Below, piece by piece: positions 1-5,346 of a stretch of 5,576 nt of DNA; position 1 is the stretch's first letter, and each line of letters begins with the position of its first letter. Source of the stretch: UBA5603 sp964501315 (GTDB taxonomy: Bacteria; Bacillota_I; Bacilli_A; Izemoplasmatales; Hujiaoplasmataceae); contig CAZCSO010000049.1 of NCBI GenBank assembly GCA_964501315.1, forward strand, positions 1 through 5,576, given 5' to 3'. Below the pieces are notes generated by a model. The model saw nothing but the letters and a program-made list of their open reading frames with translations. It searched no databases and was not told where the DNA came from. The position numbers were made by a program, and so were the translations under genes.

Positions 1-135
1 GCGTTTTATAACGTTCCGCTCATTCATGAGTTTTCGAGCGAAGCAATATCGAATGCGATTGGAAAAACCAATCGCAAAGTCATCGTTATCACCGATCCTG
101 CTTTTAGCAAGATGATCATCGAAGCGATGGAATAA
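1..135 (+). CDS. ylxQ: YlxQ-like L7Ae-family RNA-binding protein, C-terminal end (5' truncated by window)
   Basis: The window opens inside an open frame (frame 1) that gives 44 residues before TAA at 133-135. The visible end contains VPLIHEFSSEAISNAIGK followed by RKVIVITDPAFSKMI. This is the typical C-terminal pattern of the small L7Ae/YlxQ proteins, where a loop carrying Pro and a Ser/Thr-x-Glu helix is followed by the 'aIGK...kVi.ItD..Fak.i' segment. Known family members are about 100 residues long and bind kink-turn RNA; their cellular role in bacteria is poorly defined. The position supports the call, because in Firmicutes ylxQ lies directly upstream of infB in the nusA-rnpM-ylxQ-infB-rbfA operon, and here infB begins 19 bp after the stop with no promoter between. 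The N-terminal part that contacts RNA is outside the window, so binding residues cannot be checked. Confidence 0.82.
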   Translation, partial: AFYNVPLIHEFSSEAISNAIGKTNRKVIVITDPAFSKMIIEAME

Positions 136-137
136 TT

Positions 138-149
138 AGAAAGTAGGTG
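138..149 (+). promoter_or_regulatory. Strong ribosome binding site of infB
   Basis: AGAAAGTAGGTG matches the full anti-Shine-Dalgarno complement AGAAAGGAGGTG at 11 of 12 positions (T at 144 is the mismatch). It ends 5 bases before the ATG at 155. It begins just after the ylxQ stop, which fits efficient reinitiation within an operon and fixes the infB start. Confidence 0.85.
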
Positions 150-154
150 TCTCT

Positions 155-2020
155 ATGAACAAAAAACCGTATCCAAAGAAAAAATCCAATCAATCGTCGT
201 CGAAACCCTCTGGGAATCGACCGAAAACGCCTTATCAAAAGCCCATTCAACCTCCCAAAGTAGAGAAAAAAGTGGAAGTCATCTTTTACAAGGATGGATT
301 GACGGTTTCGGACTTAGCCGATCAAATGCAACGTCCGGTATCAGAAATAATCAAAAAATTAATGTTTATGAAAATCATGGCATCGCAAACCCAAACTTTG
401 GATCGCGATACCGTTGAATTAGTATGTATGGAATTTGGTCTACCCCTTCAAGATGAAGTCATTACCGATTTGACAAAGTTTGATGAAATGGAATTTGAAG
501 ACGATCCCAAAGATCTTCAAGAACGTCCTCCGGTTGTGACCATCATGGGTCACGTTGACCATGGGAAAACGACGTTACTCGATAACATTCGTCACAGTCG
601 TATTGTTTCATCAGAAGCAGGGGGCATCACCCAACACATCGGAGCTTATCAAGTCGTTCACCACGGCAAACCCATTACCTTTATCGATACGCCTGGTCAC
701 GCCGCCTTTACAGAAATGCGTGCTCGTGGCGCAAAAGTGACGGATATTATTGTTTTGGTCGTCGCTGCCGATGACGGTGTCATGCCACAAACCAAAGAAG
801 CCATTGACCATGCTAAAGCAGCCAAAGTTTCGATTATTGTTGCCGTCAATAAGATGGATAAACCATCGGCTAACCCCGATCGTGTCAAACAAGAACTGGC
901 CGATTTGGATTTGATTTCGGATGACTGGGGCGGGAACACACCGTTTTGCTATATCTCTGCCTTAAAAGGAACGGGTGTCGACACGCTACTGGAAACCATT
1001 CAGTTGGTTGCGGAAATGATGGAGTTGAAAGCCAATCCAAAACGTCTGGCTATCGGGTCAGTCATTGAAGCCAAACTTGATAAAGGGAAAGGCCCCGTTG
1101 CCACCGTTCTCATTAATTCTGGGACGTTAAAAGTAGGCGATCCGATCGTGGTTGGATCAACCTACGGAAAGATCCGTGCAATGGTCGATGACTTAGGAAG
1201 AACCGTCAACGAAGCCAAACCTTCTCAAGCGGTCGAGATTCACGGCTTGAACGATGTTCCGCTCGCCGGCGATCCCTTCATGGTCTTTAGAAATGAAAAA
1301 CAAACCCGTGACATCGCTATGCAACGCTTAGAACGTCAGGTTAAGGCCGATCACGGATTAACCAAAACGATGTCGTTGGAAGAATTCTTTAAAAAAGCAG
1401 AAAGCAACGAAAAAGAATTGCGTTTGATTATTAAAGCCGATACGCAAGGTTCCATTGAAGCCTTCGTTGGCTCTATTGACAAAATTAAAGTCGAAGGAAC
1501 GACGATTGACATCGTTCGTTCGGGTGTCGGTGCCATCACCGAAACCGACGTATCCTTAGCCGAAGCGTCCAAAGCCATCATCATTGGATTTGACGTTCGT
1601 CCGCAAGCATCGGTTCGCGACACGGCCGATAGCAAGGGTATTGAAATTCGTTTGTATGATATCATCTATGAAGCACTCGATGACATTCAAAAAGCGATGA
1701 AAGGTCTTTTGGATCCCGTCTTCGAAAAGAAGATGATCGGAGAAGCCGTTGTTCGCGAAACGTTTGTTGTTTCGAAAGTAGGAACCATTGCGGGTTGCTT
1801 GGTTTCGTCTGGTACGATTAAACGCGACTCCTTAGTCAAGGTCATTCGTGATGGTGTCGTCATTCACGAAGGAAAATTGGCGTCATTAAAACGATTCAAA
1901 GACGATGTTCGTGAAGTAAAAACCGGCTACGAATGTGGCATTATGCTTGAAAACTACAATGATTTAGTTATCGACGATGTCATTGAAGCTTCCACGATGC
2001 AAGAGGTCAAAAATGGCTAA
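155..2020 (+). CDS. infB: Translation initiation factor IF-2
   Basis: This GTPase brings fMet-tRNA to the 30S subunit and promotes 50S joining in the cytoplasm. At 621 aa it is close to the compact form seen in mollicutes and shorter than the IF-2 of many other bacteria. Residues 1-40 are a basic linker rich in Lys, Pro, Ser, Asn and Gln. Residues 44-96 resemble an IF2_N domain (LTVSDLADQM, then a SEIIKKLM helix). The G domain, about 126-291, has all its motifs: G1 GHVDHGKT at 132-139, G2 GGITQHIGAY at 156-165, G3 DTPGH at 178-182, G4 NKMD at 232-235 and G5 SAL at 268-270. A beta-barrel domain follows at about 297-380, then domain III at about 405-505, and the fMet-tRNA-binding C2 domain at about 520-618 with GYECGI at 591-596. 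The ATG at 155 is chosen for its near-perfect ribosome site. The gene shares an operon with ylxQ and rbfA. No internal in-frame start with a good ribosome site stands out. Confidence 0.98.
   Translation: MNKKPYPKKKSNQSSSKPSGNRPKTPYQKPIQPPKVEKKVEVIFYKDGLTVSDLADQMQRPVSEIIKKLMFMKIMASQTQTLDRDTVELVCMEFGLPLQDEVITDLTKFDEMEFEDDPKDLQERPPVVTIMGHVDHGKTTLLDNIRHSRIVSSEAGGITQHIGAYQVVHHGKPITFIDTPGHAAFTEMRARGAKVTDIIVLVVAADDGVMPQTKEAIDHAKAAKVSIIVAVNKMDKPSANPDRVKQELADLDLISDDWGGNTPFCYISALKGTGVDTLLETIQLVAEMMELKANPKRLAIGSVIEAKLDKGKGPVATVLINSGTLKVGDPIVVGSTYGKIRAMVDDLGRTVNEAKPSQAVEIHGLNDVPLAGDPFMVFRNEKQTRDIAMQRLERQVKADHGLTKTMSLEEFFKKAESNEKELRLIIKADTQGSIEAFVGSIDKIKVEGTTIDIVRSGVGAITETDVSLAEASKAIIIGFDVRPQASVRDTADSKGIEIRLYDIIYEALDDIQKAMKGLLDPVFEKKMIGEAVVRETFVVSKVGTIAGCLVSSGTIKRDSLVKVIRDGVVIHEGKLASLKRFKDDVREVKTGYECGIMLENYNDLVIDDVIEASTMQEVKNG
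2002..2007 (+). promoter_or_regulatory. Ribosome binding site of rbfA inside the end of infB
   Basis: AGAGGT lies 5 bases before the ATG at 2013, within the last codons of infB. It decides the rbfA start: the same frame stays open upstream to an ATG at 1977, but that codon has no such site and would add 12 residues unlike any RbfA. Confidence 0.75.
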
Positions 2021-2342
2021 GGTTGATCGGTTAGAAACGTTGATTCAACGGGAACTATCCCTTATACTTCAACGTGAAATCAAGGACCAAGTCGGTTTTA
2101 TAACCATCACTGGCGTTAAGGTGACCAACGAACTTTCGTTCATTTTCGCCTATTATACGGTTTATGGTGACGAAACGGTTTTAAAGAAAACGCAAGAGGC
2201 TTTGGAACGCGCGAAAGGATTCATTAAGAACCAAATCGCAGCCAAAGTCAAAATGCGAAAAGTGCCTGAATTGGTATTCAAACTTGATGAATCCTACCAA
2301 AAGGGACTTAAAGTCGATTCGTTATTGAAATCGGTCAAATAA
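2013..2342 (+). CDS. rbfA: 30S ribosome-binding factor RbfA
   Basis: RbfA is a small single-domain protein (KH-like fold) that binds the 30S subunit near the 5' end helix of 16S rRNA and helps late maturation, notably during cold adaptation. The product is 109 aa, at the short end for the family. Recognisable family patterns are the N-terminal helix with ELSLILQREIKD (14-25), the strand FITITGVKVTNELS (29-42), the helix-kink-helix region ALERAKGFIKNQIA (63-76), and the C-terminal strand VPELVFKLDESYQKG (84-98) that matches the 'vPeL.F..DeS...g' signature. The Met-Ala-Lys start at 2013 overlaps the infB stop by 8 bases (ATGGCTAA), so translation is probably coupled to infB. A terminator begins 4 bases after the stop, making rbfA the last gene of this operon here; truB or ribF, which often follow, are absent. 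Confidence 0.95.
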   Translation: MAKVDRLETLIQRELSLILQREIKDQVGFITITGVKVTNELSFIFAYYTVYGDETVLKKTQEALERAKGFIKNQIAAKVKMRKVPELVFKLDESYQKGLKVDSLLKSVK

Positions 2343-2346
2343 TCTG

Positions 2347-2370
2347 ACTCCGGACAACCGGAGTTTTTTT
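2347..2370 (+). terminator. Intrinsic terminator of the ylxQ-infB-rbfA operon
   Basis: ACTCCGG (2347-2353) and CCGGAGT (2358-2364) form a perfect 7-bp, GC-rich stem closed by an ACAA tetraloop. A run of seven T (2364-2370) follows directly. The hairpin starts 4 bases after the rbfA stop. On the reverse strand no T run follows the stem, so it works in one direction only. Confidence 0.93.
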
Positions 2371-2377
2371 ATTCAAA

Positions 2378-2406
2378 TTGCGCCCATGAGTGCTTTTTGA
2401 TATAAT
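2378..2406 (+). promoter_or_regulatory. uvrC promoter, sigma-A type with extended -10
   Basis: A perfect TATAAT lies at 2401-2406, preceded by the extended -10 dinucleotide TG at 2398-2399. A weak -35 (TTGCGC, 2378-2383, three of six matches) sits at the ideal 17-bp spacing. Transcription would start at about 2411-2413, only 11-13 bases before the uvrC ATG and at or next to the ribosome binding site. Confidence 0.82.
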
Positions 2407-2412
2407 GAATAC

Positions 2413-2419
2413 GAGGTGA
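2413..2419 (+). promoter_or_regulatory. Ribosome binding site of uvrC at the presumed mRNA 5' end
   Basis: GAGGTGA lies 4 bases before the ATG at 2424. Given the -10 at 2401-2406, this site would form the very first bases of the transcript, leaving almost no leader. Confidence 0.8.
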
Positions 2420-2423
2420 AATC

Positions 2424-4214
2424 ATGAACGATCGCATCCAGGAAAAACTCAATCAACTGCCACCTTTACCCGGCTCTTATCAAATGCTTGATGAACTTGG
2501 CATCATTATTTACGTTGGGAAAGCCAAAAACCTTAAAAATCGTGTCCGTTCGTACTTCATTGGGTCTCACGATTTAAAAACGACGCGTTTGGTCCATGAA
2601 ATCGTCGATTTCACTTACCTTGTGACTACCACCGAAAAAGAGGCGTTTTTGCTCGAACTGTCGTTGATCAAAGAGCACCGTCCGAAATTCAACATCATGC
2701 TAATGGACGATAAAACATATCCCTATATCGAAATCACGCAAGAACGGTATCCCCGAATCGTTATGACTCGAAAGGTATCGAAAAAGAATAAATGGGTCTT
2801 TGGCCCCTATCCCAATGCTTTCAGCGCACGGACAACCGTTGATTTGCTGAACCGACTGTTTCCGTTACGAAAGTGTCATCCGATGCCCAAGAAGCTTTGT
2901 TTGTATTATCACATGGGGCAGTGCCTTGGGCCGTGTGTTTATCCCGTTGAAGAAGAAGCCATCGATGCCATCAAAAAGGACATTCGACAATTTTTAACGG
3001 GCAACACCAAGAAATGTTTGAATGAACTGGAAACGAGCATGATGGCATGTGCAGAACGATTGGAATTTGAGAAAGCACAAGAGTACAAAGATTTGATAAA
3101 GGCGGTTGAAGAGACCACTCAGCCGCAACAAATCCTCTTCAACGATTTGGTTGACCGTGACATCATTCATTACTATGGAAATGGCTCGTATGTGGCCATT
3201 ACCATTCTTTTCATGCGAAACGGAAAAATTACATTTTCGGATTCGACCATTCACGAATACTACGTCGATGACACCGACCGAGTGCTTGATTATCTCAATC
3301 AATTTTACAGTGCTCACTTGATTCCCAATGAAGTGTTATTGCCGAGTACGTTGGATTCGACCTTGTTAGAAACCATCTTCGGACATCATTTTGTACAACC
3401 CAAACAAGGCAAAAAAGCAAGCTTACTGACAACGGCTTATGAAAATGCGAAAATCTATTTGGAGACGCATTTGGGAATGTACCTCAATCGGTACAAGAAG
3501 ACATTCGGTGCCGTTGATTTGCTGGCACAAACATTGGGTATGGAAAGCATTCATCGCATCGAGGCATTTGATAACTCCAATACGCAAGGTTCTCAACCGG
3601 TTTCCGCCATGGTTGTCTTTAACAATGGCATTCCCGATAAGAAAGCCTATCGCAAATACCTCATTAAAACGGTGACGGGTCCGGATGATTATGCGTCCAT
3701 GAAGGAAATCATTTACCGACGTTACCAACGTCTCTTGATGGAATCAATGAAGGACCGGCCTGATTTGATTATTATGGACGGCGGATTGGGACAGGTTCAT
3801 GCGTGCAAAGAAGTATTATCGGAACTCTATCTCGACATCCCTGTCATCGGACTTAAAAAAGATAACTCCCATAAGACTGATGCCATCATTGGGCTGAATG
3901 AAGAGACGATTGTCTTAGACCGACATTCGCCTCTTTATGTATTCTTGACGAAAATCCAAGACGAAGTTCATCGTTTTGCGATTACGTTTCATCGGGAAAA
4001 ACAATCAAAACACATCTACGCCTCAATTCTTGACCAAATCCCCCTCATCGGGAAAGTGACCAAGCAAAAATTACTGGAAACCTACAAAACCATCGAGGCG
4101 ATCAAAAACGCACCCGAAGAAGAACTCAAAGCCTTGGGACTGAGCCAGCCGGCCATCGAGAATTTAAAAATCGGTTTAATCGCAACTTTCTCAAAAAATA
4201 AGTCATCGAATTAA
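2424..4214 (+). CDS. uvrC: Excinuclease ABC subunit C
   Basis: UvrC makes both incisions around a lesion in UvrABC nucleotide excision repair. The 596-aa product is full length. The N-terminal GIY-YIG nuclease (about 13-95, 3' incision) has GSY at 17-19 in place of the usual GVY/GIY, YVGKAKNLKNR at 30-40, R42 and the likely metal-binding E78. Four cysteines (C151, C159, C167, C171) match the zone assigned in the literature to an iron-sulfur cluster. A UVR helix pair (about 197-231, LEFEKAQEYKDLI) is the UvrB contact. The RNase H-like domain (5' incision) has AFDNSNTQG (D383), MDGGLGQ (D452) and DEVHRFAI (H516) as the likely catalytic triad. A helix-hairpin-helix region (about 535-590) is somewhat diverged, with IPLIG where IPGIG is usual. 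It has its own promoter after the rbfA terminator. No terminator separates it from the exonuclease gene, so readthrough is likely. Confidence 0.97.
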   Translation: MNDRIQEKLNQLPPLPGSYQMLDELGIIIYVGKAKNLKNRVRSYFIGSHDLKTTRLVHEIVDFTYLVTTTEKEAFLLELSLIKEHRPKFNIMLMDDKTYPYIEITQERYPRIVMTRKVSKKNKWVFGPYPNAFSARTTVDLLNRLFPLRKCHPMPKKLCLYYHMGQCLGPCVYPVEEEAIDAIKKDIRQFLTGNTKKCLNELETSMMACAERLEFEKAQEYKDLIKAVEETTQPQQILFNDLVDRDIIHYYGNGSYVAITILFMRNGKITFSDSTIHEYYVDDTDRVLDYLNQFYSAHLIPNEVLLPSTLDSTLLETIFGHHFVQPKQGKKASLLTTAYENAKIYLETHLGMYLNRYKKTFGAVDLLAQTLGMESIHRIEAFDNSNTQGSQPVSAMVVFNNGIPDKKAYRKYLIKTVTGPDDYASMKEIIYRRYQRLLMESMKDRPDLIIMDGGLGQVHACKEVLSELYLDIPVIGLKKDNSHKTDAIIGLNEETIVLDRHSPLYVFLTKIQDEVHRFAITFHREKQSKHIYASILDQIPLIGKVTKQKLLETYKTIEAIKNAPEEELKALGLSQPAIENLKIGLIATFSKNKSSN

Positions 4215-4219
4215 CATTT

Positions 4220-4230
4220 TGTGATACAAT
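4220..4230 (+). promoter_or_regulatory. Extended -10 promoter of the exonuclease gene
   Basis: TACAAT (4225-4230) is preceded by TGTGA, a full TRTGN extended -10 element (4220-4224). No convincing -35 exists at 16-18 bp, where the sequence is still the end of uvrC; extended -10 promoters often tolerate this. Transcription would start at about 4234-4237, 10-13 bases before the ATG. The block closely mirrors the uvrC promoter. Confidence 0.68.
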
Positions 4231-4236
4231 AGTGCT

Positions 4237-4242
4237 AGGTGA
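4237..4242 (+). promoter_or_regulatory. Ribosome binding site that fixes the exonuclease start at 4247
   Basis: AGGTGA sits 4 bases before the ATG at 4247. It overlaps the coding frame of the alternative GTG at 4232, which has no ribosome site and lies between the -10 and the expected transcription start. The ATG is therefore preferred. Confidence 0.78.
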
Positions 4243-4246
4243 AACT

Positions 4247-5125
4247 ATGGCAGAATTTGTTTACGGCCCGCTTCATAGTGTGATGATTGAGCATCGAATT
4301 GTCTCGATCAAACATCGCCATCGAGTGGCCTACTATTACATGTCTAAAGGACTTTTTAATACCTTCATGCAGTATTTGAATGAGGGTATTTATTTGTTTA
4401 TGCACGTCAGTGAAACGGAAAAAAGAATGAAGGTCGTCATGGCCAAGACCGTTGAATCGTTGGATAAAATCATGTTTCCTGACCGACAGAATCCGCAAGT
4501 ATATTACGATATTACCCTCATCAAAAGTGGCATAAAAACCATCATGAATCAGACCAAACCCAAACTCTTTTTGGATTTGGAAATGTCGATGCCTCCGTAC
4601 CATGATTACGAACACTTTGTCTCTGAAATCATTCAATGCGGGGTCGTCTTGGTCAACGAAGCGAACGAAGTCGTTTTGAAAGCGTCTAACTTTGTCCTAC
4701 CGACCTTATTTCCAGAACTCTCCAGCCGAACCAAAAAATTTCTTCACATTACTCAAGAGGACATTTCACAGGGGATTACCTATGAAACGTTTTATCGATG
4801 GTTGGACGATTTGTTTAAAAAATACCAGCCGATGGTGGTTGTTTGGGGCCAAAACGATTTGATTGAAATCAAAAAATCGTGTCAGCTTCATCATTTACCG
4901 GATATCACTCGACACGTTCAGTTTATTGACTTACTCAAACTTCATAAGCATTATTATCGATTAAAAAACGATTTGGGTTTGTTTAATGCCTACAATGCTT
5001 ATGCAACCGAGGATTTGGATGTTCAGGTCCATGACGCTTTGGAAGATGCGTCGGTCACACACTTTATCTTTGATCAGTTTCGAAGCGTTTGCAATAACGA
5101 ACGACGGATTGAAATCCATCAATAA
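4247..5125 (+). CDS. DEDDh-family 3'-5' exonuclease (ERI-1/KapD-like) with unrecognised N-terminal domain
   Basis: The protein is 292 aa. The C-terminal half (about 106-280) is an RNase T/DnaQ-type exonuclease fold with every catalytic position present. Motif I is FLDLEM (D110, E112), motif II is VVWGQND (D204), and motif III is HDALEDA (H262, D267), with His five residues before Asp as in the DEDDh subgroup. The segment HITQEDISQG (167-176) corresponds to the 'lTgIt.edv' element, and the Trp-Gly before the motif II Asp recalls KapD/ERI-1 proteins. Such enzymes trim 3' ends of RNA or DNA using two metal ions; the substrate cannot be told here. Residues 1-105 form a separate region, rich in His, Tyr and basic residues (HRIVSIKHRHR at 16-26), that I do not recognise. 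There is no signal peptide or membrane segment. It has its own extended -10 promoter, begins 32 bp after uvrC, and ends before a terminator. DNA repair, RNA processing or proofreading are all possible. Confidence 0.87.
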   Translation: MAEFVYGPLHSVMIEHRIVSIKHRHRVAYYYMSKGLFNTFMQYLNEGIYLFMHVSETEKRMKVVMAKTVESLDKIMFPDRQNPQVYYDITLIKSGIKTIMNQTKPKLFLDLEMSMPPYHDYEHFVSEIIQCGVVLVNEANEVVLKASNFVLPTLFPELSSRTKKFLHITQEDISQGITYETFYRWLDDLFKKYQPMVVVWGQNDLIEIKKSCQLHHLPDITRHVQFIDLLKLHKHYYRLKNDLGLFNAYNAYATEDLDVQVHDALEDASVTHFIFDQFRSVCNNERRIEIHQ

Positions 5126-5176
5126 CGAAAAAATACAACATAAATAATACACAAAAATCATTCATAAATTTACTTT

Positions 5177-5206
5177 AAACTTCAAATTAATTTTTGAAGT
5201 TTTTTT
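5177..5206 (+). terminator. Intrinsic terminator after the exonuclease gene
   Basis: AAACTTCAAA (5177-5186) and TTTGAAGTTT (5193-5202) form a perfect 10-bp stem with a TTAATT loop, running into seven T (5200-5206). The stem is AT-rich and hence weaker than the one after rbfA. It lies 51 bases after the stop codon. Its right arm can also pair with the next copy of the motif at 5207-5215. Confidence 0.72.
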
Positions 5207-5226
5207 AAAACTTCACAAAAACTTCA
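5177..5226. repeat. Four copies of AAACTTCA (three direct, one inverted) in 50 bp
   Basis: AAACTTCA occurs at 5177-5184, 5208-5215 and 5219-5226, and inverted as TGAAGTTT at 5195-5202. The last two direct copies are 11 bp apart, about one helical turn, and end 9 bp before a promoter -35. TGAAGTTTT (5195-5203) and AAAACTTCA (5207-5215) also form an inverted repeat with a 3-base centre. One pair is explained by the terminator stem; the others are not. It could be a regulator binding site, bent A-tract DNA acting as an UP element, or chance in AT-rich sequence. Confidence 0.6.
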
Positions 5227-5234
5227 TAATTTAG

Positions 5235-5263
5235 TAGAAAACAAAAGCAAGTTATGATATAGT
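5235..5263 (+). promoter_or_regulatory. Probable promoter upstream of the final gene
   Basis: TAGAAA (5235-5240, four of six to TTGACA) and TATAGT (5258-5263, five of six) are 17 bp apart, with the extended -10 dinucleotide TG at 5255-5256. The TGATATAGT core resembles the uvrC (TGATATAAT) and exonuclease (TGATACAAT) cores. A start near 5270 would give a leader of about 77 bases before the ATG at 5347. A-tracts immediately upstream may strengthen it. Confidence 0.65.
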
Positions 5264-5283
5264 ATGATTGCATTTTATCGAAC

Positions 5284-5294
5284 TATTGACAATA
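5284..5294. repeat. Short palindrome TATTGACAATA
   Basis: TATTG and CAATA are perfect arms around a single A. The palindrome contains a consensus -35 hexamer, TTGACA (5286-5291). It could be an operator or simply a -35 element with chance symmetry. Confidence 0.4.
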
Positions 5295-5315
5295 AAACCG
5301 TGAGGTGCGTTGTTA

Positions 5316-5321
5316 TATAAT
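5316..5321 (+). promoter_or_regulatory. Possible second -10 element before the final gene
   Basis: TATAAT is perfect and lies 25 bases before the ATG at 5347, a spacing like that of the two upstream promoters. However, the only good -35 (TTGACA, 5286-5291) is 24 bp away, too far for a normal sigma-A promoter, and there is no properly placed TG. It is a tentative second promoter. Confidence 0.35.
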
Positions 5322-5323
5322 TA

Positions 5324-5333
5324 TGTTGCAACA
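5324..5333. repeat. Perfect 10-bp palindrome TGTTGCAACA, operator candidate
   Basis: TGTTGCAACA equals its own reverse complement. It lies 2 bases after the TATAAT at 5316-5321 and 2 bases before the ribosome site at 5336, so a protein bound here could block initiation or elongation. With no loop bases it is poorly suited to an RNA hairpin, which favours a DNA-binding role. A single short copy can arise by chance. Confidence 0.4.
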
Positions 5334-5335
5334 AT

Positions 5336-5342
5336 GGGGTGA
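5336..5342 (+). promoter_or_regulatory. Ribosome binding site of the final gene
   Basis: GGGGTGA lies 4 bases before the ATG at 5347 and selects it over the in-frame ATG at 5323, whose nearest AGGTG (5303-5307) is 15 bases away. Confidence 0.7.
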
Positions 5343-5346
5343 TTAC

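Noticed and set aside
155..274. IF-2 N-terminus as a truncated gene
   Set aside because: The length is shorter than in many bacteria, but an IF2_N-like domain and a strong ribosome site are present, and compact IF-2 is known in mollicutes.
611..892. Reverse-strand open frame opposite infB
   Set aside because: It lies opposite the highly conserved G domain, has no ribosome site or family features, and is explained as a shadow.
1351..1665. Reverse-strand open frame opposite infB domain III
   Set aside because: Same reasoning: it lies opposite a conserved domain, with no start signals.
1977..2012. Upstream in-frame ATG that would lengthen rbfA by 12 residues
   Set aside because: It lies inside infB with no ribosome site, and the extra residues do not resemble RbfA. 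The ATG at 2013 has AGAGGT at the right distance.
4232..4246. GTG start giving a 297-residue exonuclease
   Set aside because: It falls between the -10 and the likely transcription start and has no ribosome site; AGGTGA points to the ATG at 4247.
4235..4636. Reverse-strand open frame opposite the exonuclease N-terminal region
   Set aside because: I checked it because that region is unrecognised, but the + strand frame continues into a complete catalytic domain and has promoter and ribosome site. The reverse frame has neither.
5264..5320. 18-codon open frame after the promoter at 5235-5263, considered as a leader peptide
   Set aside because: Its ATG would lie upstream of or at the transcription start, has no ribosome site, and no attenuator hairpin follows.
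5323..5346. In-frame ATG 8 codons upstream of the final gene's start
   Set aside because: The nearest AGGTG is 15 bases away and the codon directly follows a TATAAT. GGGGTGA fits the ATG at 5347.
5264..5346. Riboswitch or T-box in the ~77-base leader of the final gene
   Set aside because: It is too short for a T-box, lacks recognisable conserved cores, and has no terminator hairpin before the start codon.
5126..5346. Replication origin or attachment site in the AT-rich spacer
   Set aside because: There are no DnaA-box clusters, no iterons of useful length, no tRNA end and no integrase nearby. The AT-richness is ordinary for such a spacer.
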